Shown in pieces: positions 31,909 to 39,897 of a DNA stretch of 64,000 nt. Source of the DNA: Actinomycetota bacterium (lineage in GTDB: Bacteria > Actinomycetota > Actinomycetes > S36-B12); the NCBI GenBank assembly GCA_030645615.1, contig JAUSNB010000015.1:64035-128034 (forward strand). Direction: 5' to 3'. The notes beneath the pieces are model-generated. The model did not search any database. It had not been told where the DNA came from and saw only the letters and a program-made list of their open reading frames with translations. A program made the translations under genes and the position numbers. Each line of letters starts with the position of its first letter. The stretch's first letter is position 1.

Positions 31909-32110
31909 GTTCCCCCAGCCGACTAGGTGACTCAATTTCCTATGAACCCGAGGATACCGCCAGGTCCCAGTGCGAGCGGGTCGGCCCGTCGAGCCTGAAG
32001 GTCGATTGAAGCTCAAGTCGCCGCACGCGGATCAGCTCGCACACAATCGATGCGCCAGGCGTTCACCGAGCATTCCAGCCGTCTCCGGGGCCTCACCACT
32101 CGCAGCTGCC

Positions 32111-33100
32111 CTACCGATGCGCCCGGTATCGATCGACCGCCACCGCAGCCACCAGGACCACGCCCACGACGACTTGCTGGAGGTAGCTTGAAATGCGGAG
32201 GAGGTTCATGCCGTTCGCCAGGATTCCAATGAACAGCACTCCCAGAATGACGAGGCCTAATCGGCCTTCGCCCCCGAATAGGGATGTCCCTCCGAGGACG
32301 GCGGCCGCGATAGACAGAAGAACGAAACTGGCACCGAGTGTTGCCTCACCGGACGCGACGCGGGCCGTAAGCAGTACGCCCGAGGTTGCGACAAGCAATG
32401 AACAAGTTACGAAGGCCAGAGTCAACACCACTCCCACACGTATCCCGGCCACGTGGGCCGCTTGAGCGTTGCCTCCAATGGCGTAGACCGACCGCCCGAA
32501 ATTCGTGCGATAGAGGAGCACGTACATGACAAGGCAAACGACCAAGGTGACTAACAACGGGATCGGGATACCCACGAGGGCACCCGTTCCGAAGATGCGC
32601 GTGAATTCCTCCGGCAAGCCTGTTACGGGGGCTCCGTTGGTTAGGATCAGAGCAATCCCCGTAACCGCCGACGCCGTTCCTAGCGTAACCATGAATGCCG
32701 GCACTTTGAGTCTTGTGACAGCGAAGCCGTTGATGGCCCCAACGACGAGTCCCGTGAGGAGCCCGCACACGATTCCAATGGCGATTGACCCGGCCCCGCC
32801 GTCTCCGAGTCTTGTCATCGTCAGTGAAGTGACCACGCTCACCAGTGCGACAGTCGCGCCGACGGAGAGGTCCAGTTGAGCACAGAGCAGCAGGATCATC
32901 TGCCCCAGGGTGATTATCAGAAGGAACACCGACTGGCGAGCGATGTTCGACAGGTTATCGACATCGAGGAAGCGGGGCTCGAGCACCGAGAACAGGACGA
33001 TCATGCCGATGAGAACGAAAGGCATGAGGCCAAACTCGAGAACCCGAGACCATCGACGCCCCTGAACGGCTGCTCCCGCAGGAGGCATGGCCATGTTCAC
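32111..33100 (-). CDS. ABC permease, RbsC type
   Basis: 329 aa, eight to ten hydrophobic helices, with the signature GQMILLLCAQLDLSVGATVA near residue 65 and GGNAQAAHVAGIRVG with AVLGGTSLFGGEGR in the later cytoplasmic loops. This is the membrane part of a ribose/autoinducer-2/xylose-class importer. The GTG start overlaps the ATPase stop (TAGTG), so the two are made together. Substrate is unknown; see the TorT-like binding protein at 37838-39061. Confidence 0.92.
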   Translation of the reverse strand: MNMAMPPAGAAVQGRRWSRVLEFGLMPFVLIGMIVLFSVLEPRFLDVDNLSNIARQSVFLLIITLGQMILLLCAQLDLSVGATVALVSVVTSLTMTRLGDGGAGSIAIGIVCGLLTGLVVGAINGFAVTRLKVPAFMVTLGTASAVTGIALILTNGAPVTGLPEEFTRIFGTGALVGIPIPLLVTLVVCLVMYVLLYRTNFGRSVYAIGGNAQAAHVAGIRVGVVLTLAFVTCSLLVATSGVLLTARVASGEATLGASFVLLSIAAAVLGGTSLFGGEGRLGLVILGVLFIGILANGMNLLRISSYLQQVVVGVVLVAAVAVDRYRAHR

Positions 33101-34617
33101 TATGAAATCCCCTCTTCAATTTGGCCCGGTCCGAAGAATGCCTCCAGAACCGCGGCCTCAGTGAGTGACGAATGCCCCAGATGTGCGGTCACTCGGCCCT
33201 CATGGAGAACGTACAAGCGATCCGCCATACCCATCACTTCCGGGAGATCTGAAGAAACCAAGACGACTGCCTTGCCGTCATTCGCCAACTGGTCCATCAG
33301 TCGATACACGTCCGCCTTGGCCCCGACATCGATACCAACGGTTGGCTCATCAAACAGGTGCACCGGGCAGGAGTGGAGGAGCCCACGAGCAAGTACGGCC
33401 TTCTGCTGGTTCCCACCCGAGAACATCTCAGTTCGCCTGTTCGGGAGGTTGGGGCGGATCCGCAAGGAATCTACGGCTCGCTGCACCGCCGTGTTCTCGG
33501 GGCGTCGGGCAAGAAAGCCCCGCTTTGAAGCCCCTATCGCGTTCAGGGAACCAAGCGTGATGTTCGTCCTCAGCGGTTGGTTGAGCGCGAGGCCCTCGCG
33601 CTTACGATCCGACGGGTAGTACGCGATTCCCTGACTTAACGAGTGGGAAGGATTCCTCGGTACAAATGGTCGCCCATGGAGCATCACTTGACCGGCGTCC
33701 ACGGGGTCGAGCCCGAAGACAGTCCGGACGAGCGACGACTTACCCGACCCGATCAGGCCCGCAATGCCAACAATCTCACCGTAGCGCGCACCCAACGTGA
33801 CACCATGCAACTCCGGTCCCTGCAGATCGTCGGTCGCGAACGCAACCCCGCCAGGATGCCTGGACGTTCGTGGATACAGCGATGACGGGCGCTGGCCAGT
33901 CATGAGTTCCACCAGGTGGTCGTTGTCCCCCACATCGTCCGATTCCACGGTCGCGACCAGCTTGCCATCCCGAAGCACGGTTATGTGGTGGGCGATTCTC
34001 TCGATCTCGTGCAGTCGATGCGTGATGTAGATGACGGCAATTCCCCGTCCAGCCAAAGCTTGGACCAACCCGAGAAGCCTTTCGCTCTCTTGCTCTCCGA
34101 GGGACGAAGTCGGTTCATCCAAGATTAGAACTCGAGGCTCGCCCATGAGCCCTCGTGCGATCTCGACGAGTTGCTGGGAGGAACGCGGCAGGCGCTCCAC
34201 CTTTGTCCGAGGATTGATGTCGGCACCTACGCGCTCCAACGCGCCCTCTGCCGCCTGGCGTACCGAACGCCAACTTACAAGCCCAGACGTCGAGGGCAAG
34301 TGCCCAAGGACTAGGTTCTCAGCGACCGTCAACGTCGGAACAAGGCTGAGCTCCTGGAAAACAGTGCTCACGCCCATCGCCAGAGCGTGCCGTGGCGACG
34401 TTAGAGTCACGGAGTCTCCCGCGATCAGCACCTCGCCGGACGTGGGCCTGACGACTCCCGCGAGAACCTTGATGAGCGTCGACTTTCCTGCCCCATTCTC
34501 TCCCAGCAGTACCCGCACTTCTCCGGGCTGGAGTGACATTGATACGCCGTCGAGAGCTGTGACCGCTGGGAACCTGACCGTCAGGTCCTTCAGTTCCACT
34601 GCGGGTTCAACCCTCAT
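33100..34617 (-). CDS. ABC importer ATPase, two nucleotide-binding domains (RbsA type)
   Basis: 505 aa with two ABC domains. The first has GENGAGKST, a signature region LPRSSQQLVEIARGL and the Walker B VLILDEPTSSLG. The second has GLIGSGKSS, the signature SGGNQQKAVLAR and VHLFDEPTVGID. The degenerate first signature (PRSSQQ in place of the usual LSVGxQQ) is of note. The start overlaps the upstream amidohydrolase by 11 bp and the stop overlaps the permease. Confidence 0.93.
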   Translation of the reverse strand: MRVEPAVELKDLTVRFPAVTALDGVSMSLQPGEVRVLLGENGAGKSTLIKVLAGVVRPTSGEVLIAGDSVTLTSPRHALAMGVSTVFQELSLVPTLTVAENLVLGHLPSTSGLVSWRSVRQAAEGALERVGADINPRTKVERLPRSSQQLVEIARGLMGEPRVLILDEPTSSLGEQESERLLGLVQALAGRGIAVIYITHRLHEIERIAHHITVLRDGKLVATVESDDVGDNDHLVELMTGQRPSSLYPRTSRHPGGVAFATDDLQGPELHGVTLGARYGEIVGIAGLIGSGKSSLVRTVFGLDPVDAGQVMLHGRPFVPRNPSHSLSQGIAYYPSDRKREGLALNQPLRTNITLGSLNAIGASKRGFLARRPENTAVQRAVDSLRIRPNLPNRRTEMFSGGNQQKAVLARGLLHSCPVHLFDEPTVGIDVGAKADVYRLMDQLANDGKAVVLVSSDLPEVMGMADRLYVLHEGRVTAHLGHSSLTEAAVLEAFFGPGQIEEGIS

Positions 34618-36283
34618 GGGCCACTCCGTCCGGGGGTAGAACGCACACGCCGTCTACAAACACTGAATGCACGTTCATCGTTCGGATCGCCGACATCGGC
34701 ACATCACGGGGGTCTCCGTCCAACACCACAAAGTCAGCTGCTTTGCCGGGGTCCAGCGATCCCACGATGCCATCCATGCCCAACACCCGAGCACCTTCAA
34801 TCGTGTGGATCCTGAGAGCTTCAGCAAACGAGATGGCTTCGGCAGGCTCAATGTGCAAGTCCCAATAGCTACGCCGCGCCATACATTCCCAGATTGAGAA
34901 CATGGGCCGTGATTGTTCCAGTTCCGCGCCTGGTCCGACATCTGAGCTGGCGGCCGGACGCATCCCATCGTCCAGGATGCTGCGCAGGGGCAGTCTGCCT
35001 CTGGTACCGGCATCGCCAAGGATCATCGGGACGAAGTCGGCCATGAAATTGTGCAGGAAACCCGGCTGGAGAACGAGCGAGCAATTGGCCTTTCGGAACT
35101 GTTCCAAGTCACGCCGCTCGTTCACAAGATTCCCCGCATGCTCGACCCTGGTGGGCGGGTACTTGTGCGGCTCTCCCAAGTCCAAAATGGCCCCGACCAC
35201 TTCGTCCTGGGCCCGAGGACCATTGGCGTGAATCGCGACCTGCACATGTCGCAAGCGTGCCGCGGCGATTGCCTCGGCGATCTCTGATCGCGTGAGGTTG
35301 AGCCGGCCGCAGTACCCACTATGTGGTGCGTGTTCCGCAACATAAGGGGTTCGCGTAGCGGCGTTTCGAGCGGAATAGCCTCCATCGGCGAAGAGTTTGA
35401 TTCCGTTGGCGCGCACTCGATCCACGCCAACCGCGCTCTCGTAGTCGGCAACCCAATCTATGGCCTCACGGAGTGGGAATGCAGAGGGGACCAGGGCGTA
35501 CATGGCGACGCGGCCCGCGAATCTGCCCGAGGCCACCAGATCCTGATACCGACCCGCCGACGCCTCGTTGTCCAGCATTTCGCCGACCGTCGTTACGCCA
35601 TGACGAAGGAATTCCGCAGCGTATGTCTCGGCGAGCTGCGCCATGAGCAGCGTCGAATCGATCGGAGGAATCGGAAGCAATTGGTCGATTTCGCTCACGA
35701 CACCAGTAGGCCGCCCGTCGTCACCAATCTGGACCACCGGACTTCCCCACAGGCCGGCTGCACCGTTCAGGAAACGATCCACTCCGGCAAGTTCGAGAGC
35801 ACGCGAGTTTAGAACGGACGTATGGCCACCGCAGGCAATCTGAATGGGTACATCGAGGCTCACCGAGTCGAGCTCAACCCGGCTCGGTAACCGGCGATCC
35901 GCCAACTTCTGGTCGAAGAAGAGATTCCCGTATGCCAAGAGCCAGCCCCCCGGAGCGACGCTGTGCAGTGCCCCCTTCAGCCGGCTGATGACGTCGTCAA
36001 TCGTCTTGCAGGACGGATACCGGCAGTCCACAGCACGGGCTTCCGCCGCCGCCAGCAACTCAAGGTGTACGTGCGGGTCGACGAAGCCCGGGACGATCGC
36101 TCGTCCCTGAAAGTCAAGGCTAGCGGCACCCCGCCCTTCGGCATCTCGGGCATCGTCGAGATCATCGATAGACTCGATTCGACCTCCGCGCACCACCATC
36201 AGCGAACCGTCAGGCCTCCCGGTCACGCTGATGATGCGTCCGCGGACTACTAGTTCCGACACCTTGTCATCCATTGCTTGCAT
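34607..36283 (-). CDS. Metal-dependent amidohydrolase (Amidohydrolase_3/YtcJ-like)
   Basis: 558 aa. HxH metal site DPHVHLE (about residues 70-76), an ADGGYSARNA turn typical of YtcJ-like enzymes, HANGPRAQDEV and VEHAGN for later metal ligands, and a C-terminal DPGKAADFVVLDGDP end strand. Substrates in this family include N-acyl amines, formamides and cyclic amides. GGGAG lies about 8 bp before the ATG at 36283; a TTG 3 bp upstream is possible. Its place between the importer and an FAD monooxygenase suggests it hydrolyses an imported compound or its oxidised product. Confidence 0.87.
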   Translation of the reverse strand: MQAMDDKVSELVVRGRIISVTGRPDGSLMVVRGGRIESIDDLDDARDAEGRGAASLDFQGRAIVPGFVDPHVHLELLAAAEARAVDCRYPSCKTIDDVISRLKGALHSVAPGGWLLAYGNLFFDQKLADRRLPSRVELDSVSLDVPIQIACGGHTSVLNSRALELAGVDRFLNGAAGLWGSPVVQIGDDGRPTGVVSEIDQLLPIPPIDSTLLMAQLAETYAAEFLRHGVTTVGEMLDNEASAGRYQDLVASGRFAGRVAMYALVPSAFPLREAIDWVADYESAVGVDRVRANGIKLFADGGYSARNAATRTPYVAEHAPHSGYCGRLNLTRSEIAEAIAAARLRHVQVAIHANGPRAQDEVVGAILDLGEPHKYPPTRVEHAGNLVNERRDLEQFRKANCSLVLQPGFLHNFMADFVPMILGDAGTRGRLPLRSILDDGMRPAASSDVGPGAELEQSRPMFSIWECMARRSYWDLHIEPAEAISFAEALRIHTIEGARVLGMDGIVGSLDPGKAADFVVLDGDPRDVPMSAIRTMNVHSVFVDGVCVLPPDGVAHEG

Positions 36284-36429
36284 CAACTCTCCCTCGTTTT
36301 CTACTGGGCGACTTCCCGGCCAAGTCCAATCGCATCGACGTCAGCGGCTTGCCCTCGTACTACACCTCAATCAAGCGAGTCGGGCTCTCACAGAGCCGAG
36401 CACTGACACGCGAGACGCGGACAGCCCGC

Positions 36430-37584
36430 TTAGGGGTGGGATGCCGTCTCCGGCTGATCAAGCGTCGGGTGATAGCTGGCGGCAAAATTGACCCGACGCT
36501 GTACAGGACGGAACCGCCCGAGGCCCCAAACCAGCGCCGACCTGACGTCAAGGAGGGAGCGCGGCCACGATGTTCCGATACGTCCGTAAAGTCGCGAGTA
36601 CTTCTGCACACTCTCGGTGACCGGTCGTTCACTAGTCTCCCAAACATCCAAGGCGGTTTCGACGTCGTATCTATCAAGCGCCTGCCCGAGCGCCAGCGCG
36701 TTCATCATCGCGCAGCAAGCCGCCTGGCCCAGGTTTGGGGACATGCCATGCGCCGCATCCCCCAAGATGGCGGCACGCCCCTTATGCCATGCGACGCTCT
36801 GAACATCATGAAAGGTGTGGTATGACCCTTCAGGAAAGTCAGGGATCCGATCGAGTTGGGACTTGAGGTGCGGAAAAGACTTCTGCCACGTTGAGCGGTT
36901 GAACGGTGACTGCTGCGTGCCCTCAACGTCCGAGTCCGGGCAGCAGAGGAAGATGTAGGTCCAGTCAGGATGGCATGGCACGACACCCATCCGGCGGCCC
37001 CCGTTCCACTCTTCGATGGTTCTCCCGTCGTGTGGATCATCGCTCGTCCGCGGGATCAGGTGTCGTCCACAGCCGTCATGCAGGTTCACTACGCTCTTGG
37101 TCAGCCCTAGCGATTCACGTACGAGCGAACCGAATCCATCCGCTCCCACGACGAGGTCGGCATCCCAGCGAACCGAGTCTTCCGTTTCCAGCCAGCCCTC
37201 GGCCGAGGCCCGCGCCACAGGCGAGGAGGTCACGATCTCGACGCCGGAGCTTATCGCGGTGTCGGCAAGTGAGCGGTGGAGATGCCGCCGAGCAACGGTG
37301 TACAGACGTCCGTCGCGCAACCACTCGGTCTGAAGTACGCGATGTCTGTGGTCGCGAAGCTCCGGTCGATAGATCCGTTCCGCGGTGCTTGTCACGACGT
37401 CGTACGCGCCGATCGCCTCCAGGACTTTCAGCGCGTTCTCCCAGAGGTAGATGCCCGCACCGATCTCCCTGAGGTCTTCCCCTCGTTCATGGACCCGCAC
37501 GCTCCAACCGCGCTGGGCAAGGACGGAGGCCACCGTCAACCCGGCGAGACCTGCTCCAGCGACCTCCGCGCGACGAGTGCTCAT
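36430..37584 (-). CDS. FAD-dependent monooxygenase, MHPCO-like group
   Basis: 384 aa. N-terminal FAD-binding GAGLAGLTVASVLAQRGW (about residues 10-27), DG motif (DLVVGADGFGSLVRESLG) and GD motif (AAILGDAAHGMSPNLGQA), as in class A flavin monooxygenases. EIGAGIYLWENALKVLEAIG and the overall spacing remind me of 2-methyl-3-hydroxypyridine-5-carboxylate oxygenase (from memory, not a search), which opens N-heterocyclic rings. Its own AAGGA site precedes the ATG. First of the minus-strand set; divergent from the binding-protein gene. Confidence 0.84.
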   Translation of the reverse strand: MSTRRAEVAGAGLAGLTVASVLAQRGWSVRVHERGEDLREIGAGIYLWENALKVLEAIGAYDVVTSTAERIYRPELRDHRHRVLQTEWLRDGRLYTVARRHLHRSLADTAISSGVEIVTSSPVARASAEGWLETEDSVRWDADLVVGADGFGSLVRESLGLTKSVVNLHDGCGRHLIPRTSDDPHDGRTIEEWNGGRRMGVVPCHPDWTYIFLCCPDSDVEGTQQSPFNRSTWQKSFPHLKSQLDRIPDFPEGSYHTFHDVQSVAWHKGRAAILGDAAHGMSPNLGQAACCAMMNALALGQALDRYDVETALDVWETSERPVTESVQKYSRLYGRIGTSWPRSLLDVRSALVWGLGRFRPVQRRVNFAASYHPTLDQPETASHP

Positions 37585-37837
37585 TCCGGATCCTTTCGAA
37601 GAAATCAGTTGATGTCGGCCGCCCTTGCTGACCGAACTGTGACGGTACTTCAGGTCTCTGCAACAGGCAAGACGAAAATTGAGAAAGAGGGAAGATCCTA
37701 AGGTTCAATTCGAAACCATATCGTTACTTATAGTCCCGTAAACCGTTGTCCGCCTGAAGTACTCTGAAATGGCCTTTAAACCCCACTTCATGCGGCTTTC
37801 GCCGCGAAGGCACCCTCAATCGAAGGAGCATGCTGGG
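37585..37837. promoter_or_regulatory. Divergent, AT-rich control region of the catabolic cluster
   Basis: 253 bp between the monooxygenase and binding-protein starts, visibly AT-richer than the rest. It contains GGTTCAATTCGAAACC (37702-37717), whose ends GGTT/AACC are inverted, and a TATAGT (37729-37734) that could be a -10 box toward the binding protein. Likely operator for the XRE-cupin regulator, but no consensus is known, so this is a weak call. Confidence 0.4.
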
Positions 37838-39061
37838 ATGAAAAACTGGGTTGCACAGCGAGGAACTTTGCCAATCGTCGGCTTGACCGCGCTGGCACTG
37901 ATGCTAGGAGCGTGCGGCAGCACCACGGCAGACGCCCCGACTAGTAGCAGTCCAGCTACAGAAGCCCCGTCTTCGGCTGCCCCATCATCCGGGGAAGCGA
38001 CCTCACCTGCCACAGACGATGCCTGGTCGGTGCCTGCCACCTTCATTGACTGCGATGCTGCAGGTATCGAGCCTGGCTGCGTGGGCGAGGGGACAGCGGG
38101 AACGTACACATCACTGGATTCGGCAGCCGTGACGACGCCCTGGCGGGTTTGCGTCACCGTTCCTCACTTGAAGGACCCCATCTGGGTCGCGGTTAACTAC
38201 GGAATGGTCACCGAAGCACAGCGTCTCGGCGTTGAAATGCAGTTCCTTGACGCTGGCGGTTACGGCGGCTTGACCGAGCAGGTCAAGCAGATCGAAGACT
38301 GCGCCACACAGGGCGCCGACGCCATCGTTGTCGGCGCCGTGAGCCAGGATGCCTTGAACCCAGTCATTGCTGAGGCGGCGGCTGACGGGGCGGTTGTAGT
38401 TGATTTCGGCAACGGCGTCACCTCCACCGACGTGGCGGGCCATGCGATCGTGGACTACTACAGCATGGGTTACGCGATCGGCGAGCAGATGGCAGCGAGC
38501 GGCGAAAGCAAGAATGTCGTGCTGCTTCCTGGCCCCGCCGGTGCGGGGTGGGTGGAACGCTCTGCGCTCGGATTCAAGGACGCGGTCGCTGGATCTTCAG
38601 TCACCGTCCTGGACACTAAGTACGGGGATACTGGAAAGGAAGTCCAGCTAGGCCTGGTCCAGGATGTACTGGCCACCTATCCCGACGTGGACACACTTGT
38701 GGGGACCGCAGTCACGCTTGACGTCGCCAGCGGGGTCCTAGCGGAGCGCGGCCTGACTGACTCAATCGGTCTCTACGCGACATACCTGGTCCCAACCACG
38801 TTGGACCTGCTGGAGAATGGGCAAGCGGTATGCGCACCAACGGAGCAGCCGGTGACTACCGCACGGATGTCCATCGACCTGGCGGTTCGGCTTCTCGAGG
38901 GCAAGCCTCCGAATGAGGGCTTTGAGCGGATGGGACCGGAGCCGCTCGTAGTGTGCGGACCAGCAGCTGGATCGTCGGACAATTTGGCGACGTTCGATGC
39001 GACCACCAGCTTCGCACCCTCAGATTGGTCGCCTGTTTCCAACGTGGACGCCGCTGAATAG
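37838..39061 (+). CDS. TorT-like periplasmic binding lipoprotein
   Basis: 407 aa. Lipoprotein signal with lipobox LGAC (about residues 22-25), a Ser/Thr/Ala/Pro-rich linker to residue ~65, then a type I periplasmic-binding fold: VCVTVPHLKDPIWVAVNYGM, LGVEMQFLDAGGY and EDCATQGADAIVVGAVS resemble TorT. AAGGAG lies 10 bp before the ATG. TorT proper senses TMAO; here, with RbsA/RbsC-type partners, it is more likely the solute receptor of the importer. Encoded divergently from the rest of the cluster and followed by a strong hairpin. Confidence 0.88.
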   Translation: MKNWVAQRGTLPIVGLTALALMLGACGSTTADAPTSSSPATEAPSSAAPSSGEATSPATDDAWSVPATFIDCDAAGIEPGCVGEGTAGTYTSLDSAAVTTPWRVCVTVPHLKDPIWVAVNYGMVTEAQRLGVEMQFLDAGGYGGLTEQVKQIEDCATQGADAIVVGAVSQDALNPVIAEAAADGAVVVDFGNGVTSTDVAGHAIVDYYSMGYAIGEQMAASGESKNVVLLPGPAGAGWVERSALGFKDAVAGSSVTVLDTKYGDTGKEVQLGLVQDVLATYPDVDTLVGTAVTLDVASGVLAERGLTDSIGLYATYLVPTTLDLLENGQAVCAPTEQPVTTARMSIDLAVRLLEGKPPNEGFERMGPEPLVVCGPAAGSSDNLATFDATTSFAPSDWSPVSNVDAAE

Positions 39062-39117
39062 GGCGGCAGGCGGGCAGGTCCTCGCGCTCTCCGTGTAGTG
39101 GCGAGACGTGGCCCATC

Positions 39118-39155
39118 CTTGTGGCCGGGTTGGGGATCCCCAACCCGGCCACAAG
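39118..39155. terminator. Perfect 38-bp palindrome after the binding-protein gene
   Basis: The 19 bases at 39118-39136 (beginning CTTGTGGCCGGG) are the exact reverse complement of 39137-39155, centred on GATC. It lies 57 bp past the stop. Probably an intrinsic terminator without a T-run, as is common in actinobacteria. Confidence 0.7.
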
Positions 39156-39435
39156 GGCCTACCCATAGGCACCCTCGAGCGACGTTGCGGAGGTTGCCGC
39201 CGGCCACGTGGTATTCGGACCCGATGGCCGTGTCGCGCTGGTGGCCTCAGTTGGGCTATGCGATGTCACGACGTGCGGGGTGGTCCGGACGACGAGGTTT
39301 GGTTCAGATCGTGAGTTGAAGTCGTCGGATGCGGTCGTCAGGGAACATCGACGGCGCTTCGACGCCGCGTTCCTAATGGCCGCGGCCAGGTATTCCGGGC
39401 ATGGACGGGCACGAGAGGGCGCCACGGGGCACGAA

Positions 39436-39481
39436 GAGACTCGTAATCTGGTCGTCGTCGGTTCGAGCCCGACCCGCCCCA
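39436..39481 (+). pseudogene. tRNA 3'-half remnant, anticodon CGU (Thr-like)
   Basis: GACTCGTAATCT gives an anticodon loop CTCGTAA; then a good T arm GTCGG-TTCGAGC-CCGAC and an acceptor strand CCGCCCC-A. No matching D arm or 5' acceptor GGGGCGG lies upstream. This is the form left when an element integrates into a tRNA 3' end. The Thr identity rests on anticodon CGU only. Confidence 0.5.
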
Positions 39482-39487
39482 CTCGCT

Positions 39488-39514
39488 GAAAGTCGTTCCG
39501 GCACAACGACTTTC
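39488..39514. terminator. 10-bp-stem hairpin after the tRNA remnant
   Basis: GAAAGTCGTT (39488-39497) and AACGACTTTC (39505-39514) form a perfect stem with a 7-base loop directly after the tRNA-like remnant. Probably the former tRNA terminator or part of an attachment region. Confidence 0.5.
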
Positions 39515-39566
39515 GGCTGCCGTAATCGCCATCAACTCCGTTGGAATATGCTCTCTTGTGCCCACG

Positions 39567-39639
39567 TAGTGGCACAGATCTAGCACGAAACCCCTCATAG
39601 AGACCGTCCGGAATGCGGGCAATGGCACGCTAGTGGCAC
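39567..39639 (+). repeat. Direct repeats TAGTGGCAC, possible arm sites of a second integrase
   Basis: TAGTGGCAC occurs at 39567-39575 and 39631-39639, with a related ATGGCACGC at 39622-39630. Placement just after the tRNA remnant mirrors the GTTCCACG repeats after the tRNA-Gly attL. No integrase for it survives nearby. Confidence 0.4.
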
Positions 39640-39705
39640 GCCGATAACGACCAGATTCGTGCCGACGTTCGGCGCCCGCGCCGGGGTTCGGAGGCGTGGA
39701 GCGGC

Positions 39706-39757
39706 ACTCACCTCGTAATGCGTGGGTCCGGGGCTATAGATCCCCGAGGCGGCTCCA
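39706..39757 (+). pseudogene. Second degenerate tRNA-Thr-like 3' half
   Basis: CTCGTAA anticodon loop (CGU), then a T stem CGGGG/CCCCG whose loop is the abnormal CTATAGAT, followed by AGGCGGC-T-CCA. The acceptor strand with CCA is what a GCCGCCT-type tRNA-Thr would have. No 5' half is present. Not a working tRNA. Confidence 0.45.
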
Positions 39758-39897
39758 CGCAAAACGGACCGATTCTGGTGAAGCAGACCGAAACTGGACC
39801 GGGGTGCGCAGGTCAGGGATGAGGTACCTGCCGATACGTGGGCGCGCCCACGCAATTGCGGGGAGGTCCGGGATGGCTACTCAATGCGCGTGATGCC

